From NCBI GenBank assembly GCA_030704615.1, contig CM060732.1, forward strand, positions 74,383,053 through 74,447,052: DNA of 64,000 bases. The letters are read 5' to 3'. This stretch comes from Takakia lepidozioides. Taxonomy: Eukaryota; Streptophyta; Takakiopsida; Takakiales; Takakiaceae. The notes beneath the pieces were generated by a model, which saw nothing but the letters and a program-made list of their open reading frames with translations, searched no databases and was not told the origin of the DNA. Positions 24,111-35,217 of this stretch are shown here, piece after piece (the stretch's first letter is position 1; each line of letters starts with the position of its first letter). The position numbers and the translations under genes were made by a program.

Positions 24111-25391
24111 ATAGAATTACCTAGATGGAGGTAAGGCGCTGCCACGGATGATATTCCCTACTTTTTCATCCTGACACAAGTGATCTGTCTCTGGATGATG
24201 TGATTATGACCTGGAATTGATCTTTACTACCCCTAATTATGATTAATTACGGTGGAAACCCTAACCACTACCCCAAAACCTATTTTTAACCTTGCTACGG
24301 ATGAAATCTGTCAGGGTATATGGATTCGTCCTACTGTTTGTCATCCACGGATGAATAATCGGGGGACAACCCTATGTCGTCTCTCCCGCTGTCAAAAGCA
24401 CGAGATGCGCTTCTGAGCTCGCGAGGAGAGTGTTATGGCGGGCGTGCTTCGGTGGCTGCCCCGTTTGTGGTGTCGTACCCATGCTGGACGAGCGCCTGGG
24501 GGGGCGCGAAGGCGGTGCCTTGTCTCTCTTGCAGCGGGAAACACCGCTATGAAAGCAGTGGCATCTTCCCTCCTCTGGCTTTTTTTGTGCTTAGCAAGGA
24601 TGCTTATGATAGGAAGTTCTCTCCCTCCTTTCTAGTGCCTTGCGATTGTGCCTACTTTGCTTCATTGCTTATGTGCTTTGTGGAGGCGGCTTGCTGCAGG
24701 TGGTGATGGCGCATAACCCTCTTCCCCAATCGCTTAAGGTGCCTTTGGAGTTTAGGGATTCTCATGTTCTTATCTCTTTCTCTTGCTTTTGAGTTTCTTA
24801 GTTGACATCGATGACAAGTGTGAGGGTCTGTGATTCACCTGAGGTTCCACAATCCTCACTAACCTGTTGGTTTTTGTGGGGGCTTGTGATGGGACCAGGT
24901 GAGGATCCTCACCTACTTTGAAGTTTCTTGAGCATGCAGATTGGGATATGGGCTGAGGAGACCTAGGGTTGTGCACGCTGTGAGGTGGCTGCTGGCTGCA
25001 GCCCCGATTTCAACCCAACTACCCTTGACTTGATATGTTCCAGCTTGCGTTCTGGCCTTTGTCGTTCTGCCGCCGATGCGCAGCTCGGCCTGACGGGCTT
25101 GTTTCCTGAGGCTTGCATACAAACCATACCCTACCTTTTAATCTTTGACAACATAGCATGTGGATTACTAAGCTAGGTTGTAAGTTATTTTGGCCAAAGA
25201 GGATCTGGTTTTTGGTGGTATGTATTTGGCGGTTTTGGGTAACTATGGATCTGATGGCCTTGAAGTTTAAGGCGGCAGCCTGGTAGGGTACTACCCTGCT
25301 CCTTGTCAGGCATACTTCGAATGTGTACTGGATCGTAGTAAGGTGTTCTTTGCATGTCTTAGCATGGAACTCCTGAAGGATGAGGATGGTA

Positions 25392-25892
25392 TGTTCATGC
25401 TGTTTGTTGGTACAAGTCTTGAACCTGCAATCTGACAGGCTGCATTCACATTCCCTTGATACCTTGTATGAGCACATGTCTCGGGGTGAATACAAATGAT
25501 ATGGAATCTACTTCATCTGGATCAAGTTGGACTGCTTGGTGGGATACTGAGATTCTGACAAAATGCAGGCTGGTCCTTATGCCTTGGCTGATGCATGACC
25601 TGCCATAATTAATGGCTGAATTGGTAAGCTGCTGGTATATATACAGGCTGAACCAAGAGGGCTTGTAGCATGCACATGGACAACAATATCTTATCTTGTC
25701 CCACACAAGAACAAACCCCGCCCCCCCCACCCTGTTTTGTCTTGGATGATTGGGTGGTGTCTTTTGGGATGATTGGACAAGACTGGAAATGTGAGATAGT
25801 GCCCTATTCAGGGCTGTTTATGTCTTTAATTGACAATGACCCTTATGGGTCTTGTCCATGTCTTGACATGACGTGAATATCTTCCCTCTCTC
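25392..25892 (+). repeat. Right terminal direct repeat
   Basis: Second copy of the 500-bp repeat, same orientation. Its terminal double hairpin is at 25,832-25,871. Most of the roughly 15 differences from the left copy are transitions. Confidence 0.85.
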
Positions 25893-26129
25893 TTATTAAC
25901 TTTTTCTACCCCCTCTTTGGTTTTTTTTTTTGTGTGAGCAGCACGTAAGAGAGGGAAGATATACATGTCATGTCAAGACATGGACAAGACCACTAAGGTC
26001 ATTGTCATTGAAAGACAAAGCAGCCCTTTACAGGGCACCATCTAACAACCCCTTCCATGTTTACCATCTCATTTGAATATCCCATTACATTTCAGGGTAC
26101 CTGAAAAAACAGGGTGGGAGGGTGGGATT

Positions 26130-26690
26130 CTTGGTCAATCATATTATGAAAGCACCATAGTTTGACATACAACGATCACCACCATACTTGCCGATTGTAA
26201 CATCATTTCAAAAACCAGATTGCAGGTCTGGAGATAAATCTCGAGAGCCAAGCACATAGTACTTTAAATTGCAATTGAAACAGCAAGCCATACATGTCTT
26301 AAGCATTTGCCTGTTGACATAATGATTCCTCATTTTTTGTTGACATGGGTCAAGCCTTACATAATCTAGTTCTTGAGCCATTCATCTTCCTAAAAAGGCA
26401 TCATGTGTTGTCTTGAAACCGATCTATCAGTGCCAAGACACATGCAAGATTCATAAAGTAGAAACGGGGCTAAGTTTTTTCAGGCATATGCAGGCCTGGA
26501 TTGGTATTCCGGGGCCTCATAAACAGCTCTGTCAGGGTAAAAAATAAATAACTCAGAATTCCAGGTCAATCATATCATGAAAGCACCATGGTTTAATAAA
26601 AAAATTCCCCTATACTTGCAGATTGTACCTCCATTTCAGAAACCAGATTGCAGGTCTAGAGATAATCTCCAGAACCAAGCCCTTCAAGCA
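26130..26690 (+). repeat. Pair of diverged 130-bp direct repeats
   Basis: 26,130-26,265 and 26,557-26,690 share GGTCAATCATAT(T/C)ATGAAAG, then GCACCAT, then AACCAGATTGCAGGTCT and AGCCAAGC-like ends. The DNA between them is unique. Confidence 0.7.
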
Positions 26691-27659
26691 ACAAGTGTCT
26701 TTCTTGCTTAGTTTTATCTAAGTAAGAATATCTCTACACCTAGCAAGGTGTGACCAGGTTTAGGCCATGAAAAAGTATTTAAAACTGAAATGTTAGGCTA
26801 CTTGCTGGATCATAAAGGTTATTGTTTTAGAATCAGTTTTTGAATAAGTCGCCTTCCTAAAAAAACAGCCAGCCTGAAGGTATCATAGCATTGCAAATGA
26901 ATGAGCAAGCATTACATGCAATGACATGGCTTATTTGAGTCTTTGTAAGGAGCTGCAGGTCTGGAATGGAATTCCAGGACTTCATGATCAAAACTCTGCC
27001 AGGGTAGAAGGTTAGAAGCACACAACACCTACCAGCAACTGTCCCCTATCATGCAATGAAATCACGGTGATATGAGAGCCTTGAAGACTGTTTGTTATCA
27101 AACAAGGTCTATCTTCTGATCCATCAAAGCCAGGCCATGATGTTTCATTTCAGAGCCTAGTTTCCATGCAGCCAGAGTTATAGCTGCAGCCCTATACCTT
27201 TGTTGAAAACAGCCAGAGCCTTCAGTAGAGATTTTGTTTTCTATGAAGTCCCTTGTGTGTCTTAACTCCAAAACATGTAGAAGTGGTCATCAAGAACCAA
27301 AAACAAGGGTAAGGAGTAAGAAGGTGATCCTCATTAGAGCAGACTTGAAGCCGTTTTGAGGCAGCAAGGTGGCAGATTTGAAACAGCAATTGGCATCAGC
27401 AGCTTCAGGTGGTAGCAGCAATCCCTTATGCAAGAATCAGACTCTGCAAGCTTCGAGAATTCAAGACAAGTGAAGACCCTCACCTGTGCCCGTCCCAAAA
27501 ACCACCACATAAAGATGTGTGTTCGTGAGGATGCATCAGGTGAGTGGCAGGTCTTCACAGTTGCTATCCATGTCAGTGCTGAATTCTAAAGCATGTACAG
27601 ATCACAATAGTGCTACTTGTGGTGGGTAATCCTTTCCAGATTGGTGGAGGGCCCCTGTT

Positions 27660-28710
27660 TTGCAATGATGGCTGAGACTGTCTTGCCTTGCTTTGCCTTG
27701 TCTTGTTGTGCCTTGCCTTGCCTCCAACCTGTCAGGTTAAGCATAAAGGCACTACAATGTATTGTTTGCGGCAGCCCTTTGGGTACCTTCCCGTGCATTG
27801 TTTAAACCCTGCAATGGTGGCTGAGTTATGGTGGTTTGTGTGGGATACATACATCAGTTTTTAGGCCCTGATTTGCTTTGCCTCTGGTCTGTTAGGGTAA
27901 ACATATAGGTGCTGCAAGTTATAGTTTGTTGTAGCCCTTTGGGTACCTTCCCGGACAGTGTTTAACCCTACAATGATGGCTGAGAATATGGTGACTTGCG
28001 AGGGACACACACATCAGTTTTTAGGCCCCGGCTTACTTGGCTTCAGCTTGTTAAGAAACCTGGCAATGATGGCAAAGACCATGGTGGTTCGTGTGGGACA
28101 CACACATCAGCTTGTAGCCTTTTTTTTGCTTTGTCTCCAGTCTGTGAGGTTTAACATACAGGTGCTGACTATGATGGCTTGTGTGGGACACACACATCAA
28201 TTCTTAGGCCCTTGCAATGATGGCTGAGAAGATGGTGACTTGTGTGGGACACACAAATTAATTCTTAGGCCATGGTCTAACTGGCTTTCAGCTTGTTAAT
28301 AAACATGGCAATGATGGCAAAGATTATGGTGGCTTGTGTGGGACACACACATCAGTTTTTAGGCCCTGGTCTATTTGGCTTTCAGCTTGTTAATAAACCT
28401 GGCAATAATGGCAAAGATTATGATGGTTTGTGTGGGACACACACATCAGTTTGTGGGTCCTGTTTTGCTTTGTCTCCAACCTGTTAGGTTAAACATACAG
28501 GTGCTGAATATGATGGCTTGTATGGGACACACACATCAGTTTTTTGGCCTTGGTTAACCTTACAATGATGGCAAAGATTATGATGGTTTGTGGGACACAC
28601 ACATCAGTTTTTTGGCCGTGGTTTACTTGGCTTTCATCTTGATAATAAACCTAGCAATGACGGCAAAGATTATGGTGGTTTGTGTGGGACACACACATTA
28701 ATATGGCCAA
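27660..28710 (+). repeat. Tandem array, unit about 85-100 bp
   Basis: About ten diverged units, each containing GCAATGATGGC(A/T)(A/G)AGA and TGTGTGGGACACACACATCA followed by TTTTTAGGCCCT. The GTGTGGGACACAC core is self-complementary. The short ORFs across the array are repeats of one peptide and are not taken as genes. Confidence 0.8.
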
Positions 28711-28915
28711 GTGCCCACCATCCCACCCAGACCTCTGAATGTATATTGGCATGGAGGTAATTCTGGATTTTCCAGCTTGATGATTGATGGATGGTGCCAC
28801 TGAAAAGTGGCTGATATGTCTGATTATTCTTATTTTTCCTGACAACGACCCTAGGGGTCTTGTCCTTGTCTTGACATGACAAAAGTATCTTATCTATCTC
28901 TCTCTTTTTAATTTT

Positions 28916-28982
28916 TTCTACAGAGGGGTCAACTCCGAGGTTAAGAAAACCATGCTTTGTCGCATTATTAGACCTACCTTGG
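28916..28982 (+). pseudogene. LINE reverse transcriptase, fragment left of the hAT-like insertion
   Basis: In frame, this piece reads GVNSEVKKTMLCRIIRPTL, the segment that in non-LTR RTs precedes LEYG.xxW. The missing continuation (EYGSAIWVDK) begins at 42,061, 13 kb away, which identifies the intervening DNA as an insertion. The 5' part of this LINE is not seen to the left. Confidence 0.7.
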
Positions 28983-29157
28983 CCTCGCAGGTTGCACACG
29001 TCAGTGACGTCACGTCGGACCTGACGCTGACGCAACCAACGTCACGTCAGTTTTGCCGAAAAATCAGTAAAACATGAGTTACGTGAAAAATATGTCACGT
29101 AGGTGGACACGTTGTATTCCAAACGACACCTTGGCAAGTGAATGAATTGTTTTATAA

Positions 29158-30871
29158 ATTACTCGATCTGCCAATAGTTACCAAGGGTGTGCTGCTCATA
29201 TCTTTGATTTTCTTTTGGAGGATTGGGGAAAAGAATCATGGATTAAACAACTAGTAAAAAGGGCAAAGTCGGTTGTGATGTTCATTCGTACACATCACAT
29301 CCCTCTGGCATTATTTAGAAAGCATGAACCCAAATATAGCCTTAGGAACCCGGATGAAACCCGCTTTGCCACAAACTTTTTGATGGTGGATCGACTGGTG
29401 ACTGTGAAGGCGGGTTTGGAGCAGGTGATCATTGACCCTCAATGGGATGCGTATGTGGGCACCTTACGCGACCCTGGTAAGTCCAAGTCTTTGAGCAAAA
29501 GTCAGAGGGCCCGCGCAATCATTCGCTCCGACAATTTCTGGGCGAAATTGTAAATTTTGGGTACATGGTGGAGTCGGTTGATTGCTTTGCGGGAGTTTGA
29601 TGGAAAACAACCAATAATGGGTAAAGCATGGTTGATATTGGAAAATCTTGAGAAGCACGTGCAATCCTTGAGGCGTCCTCCATTTTCTATGGAGGATGAT
29701 TTGGCGGCAATGACCGAGGATGCTTTACGACCGCAAACGGATGGTTCGCACGGACTTGCATTATGTGGGGGCCTTGTTGAATCCATTCTTGCTGGACAAT
29801 ACGGATTTGAAAGACGATGTGGATGCCAAAGTCGGGCTTGTACGGGTCATCATGCAACTTGCGCCCTTGAACATGGCAGAGCAAACGTTGTCCGAGTACC
29901 AGTGCTTCTCGGATTGGCAGAATCATTTCCATGACATGCCGGATCTAGAAGCAATGAACATGTTGCCACATGAATGGTGGGATCTGATTGGAGCTGGAGC
30001 AAGAACGTTAGCTCCCATTGCAAAGCGTATTCTTGCTCAAGTGTGCTTTGCCTCGTCCTGTGAGCGGAACTGGGGCAATTACTCGTTTGTTCACATCAAG
30101 ATTCGCAACAGGTTGAATCATGCCAGGGCTGACAAATTGGTTTATGTCTACACGAATTGTAGGCTACTGCAAGAGAGGAGAGCAAGTGACGCATCTGTAT
30201 GGTACGAGAAGAATCTGTTGTCTGAAGAATCTGCCTCAGAGGCCCAATCTAGCAGCAATGATGACATTGACGCCGCGAGGGACTCCGACTCCGACGGTTG
30301 GGATGGGTCCGATGATGTGGGCAATCCTCCACATGATCCATATGAATTTAATGACGATGATGCTGCAATGCATCTATTCTTCGATGACCTTGTTGTTGAT
30401 GAACTGCGACATGGTGTCATCCCAATTGCGGACCCCCTTCCCCCAGTGGAGCACACTCTCAACAATGTAGTTGAGGTCAACTCTCCCCCACCACGAGTTC
30501 CACGGACTGCGGGAGATATGCAAGTCGAATCGTCGGATGATGACAACCGGCCATTGTCATTCCTTCACCGACATCGTGCCTCTGTGAACCGTGCTTCATC
30601 TCATTCCGCTCCATCTCATGTTTCTCTTTCTCAAGCTGGTCCATCCCATGCCGGTCCATCTAGTCTCTCTCCCCCTCATGTAATTCCTTCCATCGCTACT
30701 CCGATCCTGGGAGATGGTTCTTCTGCTGCGGGACTTCTGCAAGTCGAACCATCGGATGACGACGACCGGCCATTGTCGTTTCATCTAGCCCGACGGTCTG
30801 CATGTGAACCGTGCTCCCTCGACCCTCGCTGGTCCATCTCATGCCCCTTCCTCTCATGTCGGCCCCTCTGA
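29158..30871 (+). pseudogene. hAT transposase relic (C-terminal half)
   Basis: The open frame starts mid-domain with QGCAAHIFDFLLEDWGK, the point where DUF659/RNase H-like hAT cores read (G)CAAH..L. It continues through RFATNFLMVDRLVTVKAGL and ends in the hAT dimerisation block (WWDLIGAGARTLAPIAKRIL, then FASSCERNWGNYSFVHIK). The BED finger and first catalytic part are absent. A TAA at 29,551-29,553 and a one-base frameshift near 29,720 break the frame. The C-terminal tail is acidic and Ser/Pro-rich with a duplicated QVE(S/P)SDDD(N/D)RPLSF motif. It cannot encode an active transposase. Confidence 0.85.
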
Positions 30872-31538
30872 TGTACGTGCGAGTAGCCTTCCTCATACGA
30901 GACCTGCTCCCAGGCCACCACGAAATCCGGGACAAACCCAGAAACGGTAGAGAATTGTGCAACCTTTTGTTGGTGACCGACCTGTGAACAAGTCTGATAC
31001 CCTAGATGGTATTCATGATAGGAGTGGAAATCGACCAGAGAGACAATTGAACGTACTTCGAGGACGACTACAGGTCCAACGGTCAGTTGCCTCTGGAAAC
31101 GAAAGAACAGATGGAGATCATGATTCTAGCACTAATCATGGGAACGGGGGTGAAGTGAGTGGGGACGAAGATTTTGTACTAGACGTGAGATCATACCATC
31201 GTCGTCGTGCCAGACGGAATTAGATACAGCCATAACTTCTGTGACCTGTCACATGATGTGTAGTATGTTTCCTTGGATATCCATGTTTCAGTTTGGGTAC
31301 ATGCATACGTGTACGGAAATAAAAATGGTGGAATATGTGTACCCAAGAAAGGGTTTGGTGGTGTGCGTGTGTTTGTGTTTCGTCATTACCTTTACGTTGT
31401 TGATTTCCTATTATGGTTTCGAAAGCCACAAAGGCCAGGTGCAGCTCCCAACATTCATCTTCCCCTTCACAAATCCATAGGGAGTCGATACATGTGCTTT
31501 TCATCTGCCTCTCCAAATATACATACAGGTGCAAGGGG

Positions 31539-32452
31539 ACCAACCTCCTGGTGGTCGCACCTATTTTTTTAAAAACAATTGTGTGACAACCAGTAGCGGT
31601 CGTCGCAACTGTTAAAATAAAAGAAAAATGTTGCGACCACCCCCCTGCTGGTAGTCGCACCTATTTATTGATTACCCATGCTGGTGGTCGCAGATTTTTA
31701 TTTTTTTATTTTTATTTTTTATTTTTTTTGGGAAACACCTGGGAGCGATAGCTCACAAATCAGGCCCCTTAGTAGTGAGAGGAGAAAATAACCTCTTTTA
31801 TTTATGCGCCAAGAGGCGTAGGAATGGGGCACCACACACGAACCATACCACACCCATCAAGTAGCAAGATTTGATCCCAGAATCGTCCGGGTCGCACTCA
31901 GTGCACTTAACCAACTGAGCTACTGACTGTTGGTAGATATTAAAAAAACGGAAAATTCTGCGACCACCCCCCTGCTGGTGGTCGCATCTATTAAAGAAAA
32001 GAAAAATAGTGCGACCACCAGCAGGTGGTGGTCTCACCTATTTGTTTTAAACAAAATTTGTGTGACCACCCCTCTGCTGGAGGTCACGCCTATTAAAAAA
32101 AAGAAAAATTATGCGACCACCTCCCTGCTGGTGGTCGCACCTATTAAAAATAAAAAAATCTGCGACCCCCCCCCTTGCTAGTGGTCGCACCTATTAAAAA
32201 AGATAAACAAATCTGCGACCACCCCCCTGCTGGTGGTCGCACCTATTAAAAAAGATAAACAAATCTGCGACCACCCCCTGCTGGTGGTCGCACCCATTAA
32301 AAAAAAAAAAAAAAATCTGCGACCACCCTCCTGTTGGTGGTCGCACCTATTAAAAAAATAAAAATTCTGCGACCACCCCCCTGCTGGTGGTCGCACCTAT
32401 TAAAAAAAATAAAAATTTTGTGACCACCCCCCTGCTGGCGGTCGCAGCTATT
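31539..32452 (+). repeat. Left palindromic array (TGCGACCACC...GGTGGTCGCA)
   Basis: About 14 units of roughly 52 bp. Each unit has a 10-bp inverted repeat TGCGACCACC / GGTGGTCGCA around an 8-10-nt loop (CCCCTGCT), plus an A-rich spacer (CCTATTAAAAAA). Units run in the same direction as those in the array at 41,300-41,815. A SINE interrupts the array at 31,730-31,933. Confidence 0.9.
31730..31933 (-). repeat. tRNA-derived SINE (copy 3 of 3), inserted in the palindromic array
   Basis: On the minus strand it has box A (GTAGCTCAGTTGG) and a box B-like GGGATCAAATC. Then comes the family block GAGGTTATTTTCTCCTCTCACTA, then GGGGCCTGATTT and GCTCCCAGGTGTTTCCC, and an A-rich tail (AAAAAAAATAAAAA). 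Insertion inside one array unit shows the SINE is younger than the array. Confidence 0.8.
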
Positions 32453-32505
32453 ACTAGCGTGCGCAGTCATGATGACAGCGCGCGCCCCGAGTGTGGAGGG
32501 GGGGC

Positions 32506-32513
32506 TTATAAGG
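32506..32513 (+). promoter_or_regulatory. TATA box inside the left array
   Basis: TTATAAGG in a GC-rich context, followed by a CT-rich leader (TCTCTCCCTCACTTTCC). It lies 54 bases inside the palindromic array and 360 upstream of the ATG at 32,873. A mirror-image TATA box occurs inside the right array. Confidence 0.55.
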
Positions 32514-32872
32514 CCTTGGAGGCCATTCTCTCCCTCACTTTCCTCCACACCAGGACTTGGTGGGCGATGGGATGTTGCATTCATTGTCATTGAGTCCAAG
32601 TGGAGAGGGGTGCTATTGGTTGGGTGGGGGATATTTTGGGCCATGCGATTCTACGAATTCGATGCTGAGTACCTCCCGGGAAGCCCCCCTCTGACACCCA
32701 CGTTTTTTTCATTGCACATTGCGTCATTTCTCTTAGTACTGCCGAGGGAGTGACACGTGTCTCTAGTACCTGAGGAGGATTCATTAGGGAGTAGGATTCG
32801 AGGATTCAGGAGGGTTGGGAAAGCATTTTTCTTAGCAAACACCTGTCGCGTAGGGGTAAGCCAGAGCCATAA

Positions 32873-33852
32873 ATGGCGGAGGAGAAAGACATAGGAGATC
32901 ATCCCAGGGATGACGATAATGAACCTGGACCTCCAAAAAAGAAACCAAAAAGGGTCAGGCGCGAACTCGTTGGGACATATACGATGACCCCAATATTCTT
33001 GCGGAACCAGGTTAGGAAGTTTGGAAGTTGGGGCAGCGGTGGTCGCTTGGTGACTGCATGAAATTTGTGGACTGATGTCACATAAATCGTTTGTGGCCCA
33101 GAGATAGGCATGATCTACAAACCAAACAAAATCAAGCTAGCTTGCATTCCTGCGTCAACCCGCATTTCCGCCACAGGGCAGAGGAGATACATACAACATT
33201 GTGGGGCCAACTGCTCGTGAACAACAAGGTCCCGTATTTATTTGCGGCCATGTTGTACACATAGTTGATTTTATGTCGACTGGTGGATTGACAAACTGCC
33301 ACTGCGAGATAGCGTACTAGACTATACATGTTCTCTGATATCCCAGAGTTGTATATACGTCAGGGGGAGGACATCATATGGTTCGATGGAAACGACGAGG
33401 TGGAAGAAGGAGGAAATGCAGACCAACCTCCAGATTATACGCTTCAACAGGTCTCCGCAGCCGGGCCTTCAACGTCTGAGGTGGAGGGGGGCGAGGTACG
33501 CTCTCCATTGGAGGAACAGTTGGCCGCACATGAACAGCACATCAAAGACCTGCATGACATTGTTCATTTGCAACGGTGGCAAATAGCAAAGTTGCTGGAA
33601 AGAATGGGGTTGGGGACTCTCGACAGCATACGCGGTATGCTTCAGGACCCGAGGCCAATCACCAATGAGCAAGATATATTGGCGCGTTTGAATATGCCAC
33701 CAATGGACATTGACTGCGTCATCGACGGGGTTGACTCAATCAGGCATAGAAAAGAAGTGCAAACGTCTGAACTGAACCCGGCGAGGGATGAGGAAAGAAA
33801 GACTTGCGGCGGAGATGGCAAGAAAAGGGAAGGACCCCATAGTGGAAACTGA
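32873..33852 (+). pseudogene. Left inward ORF of the array-bounded region (decayed)
   Basis: Starts MAEEKDIGD with an acidic stretch and a basic nuclear-localisation-like PPKKKPKRVRREL, and is stopped at 33,061. Coding-like sequence continues in shifted frames to a second ORF (33,328-33,852) that is acidic, then predicted coiled coil (EEQLAAHEQHIKDLHDIVHLQ). After a frame change the coding-like stretch (KLAAEMARKGKD...) goes on to about 33,940. No known domain is recognised. Position after a TATA box suggests an element-encoded accessory protein, now a relic. Confidence 0.4.
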
Positions 33853-33939
33853 GGAATGTTCAGCCGTGCAATTTACATCGGCCCAAGAACAGGAATTAGA
33901 GCAGCTTGTGGGGGAACACGAGCAAGCTAGGGCTGTTGT

Positions 33940-35217
33940 ATAACGGTACTCAAATGTCATGCAAATCCGATCGTGGCCATGGTTGAAGGGGAATTGGCGG
34001 AATTGGGTGACATGGGCGAGCCATCTAGCATCGCGGGAAACACGGATAGAGAAGCTTGTCCTCCCTCCAACGTGTAGCACGTTTGTCGAATCGAAGCGTA
34101 GATAGCCTCTATGCTAATTTGCAAAGGCACGACACTGTGCGTGATGTATTCACGTCGAAGTACACTGGATTCACCATATGGGGTGATGTGCATGCCATGT
34201 TTGAGCACTGTGTGCATACAATTTATGATACCAATAACAACATAAACGGATTTGGAAAGTAGAGGAGGAGTGGGACACCAGGCCGAGGATGTTCATCCTA
34301 TATTAATGAGGATAAACGGACGTAGATACCACAGAGCAATCCAGCGTCATGGGTAACAAATGGTACGGTGTGCACAATGGACCTAAACCGTTATGTACCG
34401 GAGGGATGCTATATGCTTGGTTATATGGCCATTTGTTCATCCCACATGTCTCATATCGGCAGCCATGCGAGCCAGCCAATGCCCTGACTGCCGTGGACCA
34501 ATCATCAACGTTTCTACGAGTTGTTGGGTTGCAAGACAATATGCCCACGGATACGGATACAACTGGACGAGTACAACTGGTACAACATGCCATTGGATGT
34601 ATCGCCTTACGATTTTGAAATTGACAAACACTGGGGGGAGACAATGACATGGGATTGCTCCAAGAGAGATGCACGCCTTGGATGCGAAGACGAACTAGGG
34701 TTAAAGACCCGTGGTGCTTTTGGGTGACATCCAACGGGGAAATAACCATGCGTGCTAGAGGCATACGGGACCCAGTCCAAAGGGAGAGGTTTTTTTGCCG
34801 GAACTTGGGAGGGCATTGGAGCTGTACCAGACAAAGATTCTTCCGACTGCTGAGGATCCGTGTGGTGCCAACGAAAAACGACCCATACAATCGCGAACCG
34901 ATTGGGAGAGACCTATTTCTGAGGGAGTTGGAGGCCGCTAGCATCCGTTGGGAGGATATGAATGAGATGTTGTACTGGGTGCCTCGTCGGGACTGAGATG
35001 ATAGGCCATTTCTTCCAGAGTTGCGCGGAGGAGACCCATAGCAGGAGGAGGTGTTGGACAATTTCAAGGCTGCCATCACGAGTGTGTTCTGAAGTATGGC
35101 AGAACACTTGGCTGAACAAAGTTTGCCCCTATTCCAGGGAGTGTTCTTGCCACTTCCAAACATATCGATTGATTTAATTGAAAAATGCATGTAGCCGTCG
35201 TAGCAAAAGCGACACAC
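33940..35217. other. Decayed, possibly coding sequence of unknown type
   Basis: Plus-strand fragments such as ICPRIRIQLDEYNWYN (34,530-34,580) and KNDPYNREPIGRDLFLRELE (34,870-34,930) look protein-like but are broken by stops. A 304-codon frame on the minus strand is judged a shadow. No family recognised. Confidence 0.3.

Larger units (their letters stand above)
21141..25892 (+). mobile_element. Non-autonomous element with 500-bp terminal direct repeats and gag-like ORF
   Basis: Two direct repeats (21,141-21,640 and 25,392-25,892), about 97% alike by eye, bracket 3.75 kb of internal sequence with one long ORF. Both repeats start TGTTCATGCTG and end CTTCCCTCTCTC. The arrangement looks like an LTR element, but the ends lack the usual CA, no tRNA primer site is visible after the left repeat, and no 5-bp target duplication is seen. 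No protease, RT or integrase is encoded. It may therefore be an atypical LTR-like or pseudo-LTR element, or two solo copies flanking unrelated DNA. Confidence 0.6.
25945..28903. mobile_element. Block bounded by inverted copies of the double-hairpin terminus
   Basis: The left edge (25,950-26,040) is the reverse complement, and the right edge (28,841-28,900) the forward form, of the last 60-100 bases of the 500-bp repeats. They enclose 2.9 kb that holds two related 130-bp segments (26,130-26,265 and 26,557-26,690) and a tandem array, but no ORF with a recognisable domain. Inverted termini suggest a non-autonomous element, though no clear target duplication is visible. Confidence 0.45.

Noticed and set aside
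24374-24706. 110-codon ORF in the direct-repeat element
   Set aside because: Cys/Ser/Leu-rich without a motif, and a competing frame overlaps it; no evidence that it is coding.
21141-25892. Calling the 500-bp repeats canonical LTRs
   Set aside because: No CA ends, no primer site, no polypurine tract and no matching target duplication; kept as terminal direct repeats only.
31539-32452. Regular 30-bp repeats with spacers, resembling a CRISPR array
   Set aside because: Spacers are near-identical A-rich sequence, not unique; the setting is a plant nuclear genome with no cas genes.
34303-35217. 304-codon minus-strand ORF
   Set aside because: Composition is Ser/Arg-rich and featureless and it overlaps plus-strand fragments that look more protein-like; taken as a shadow.
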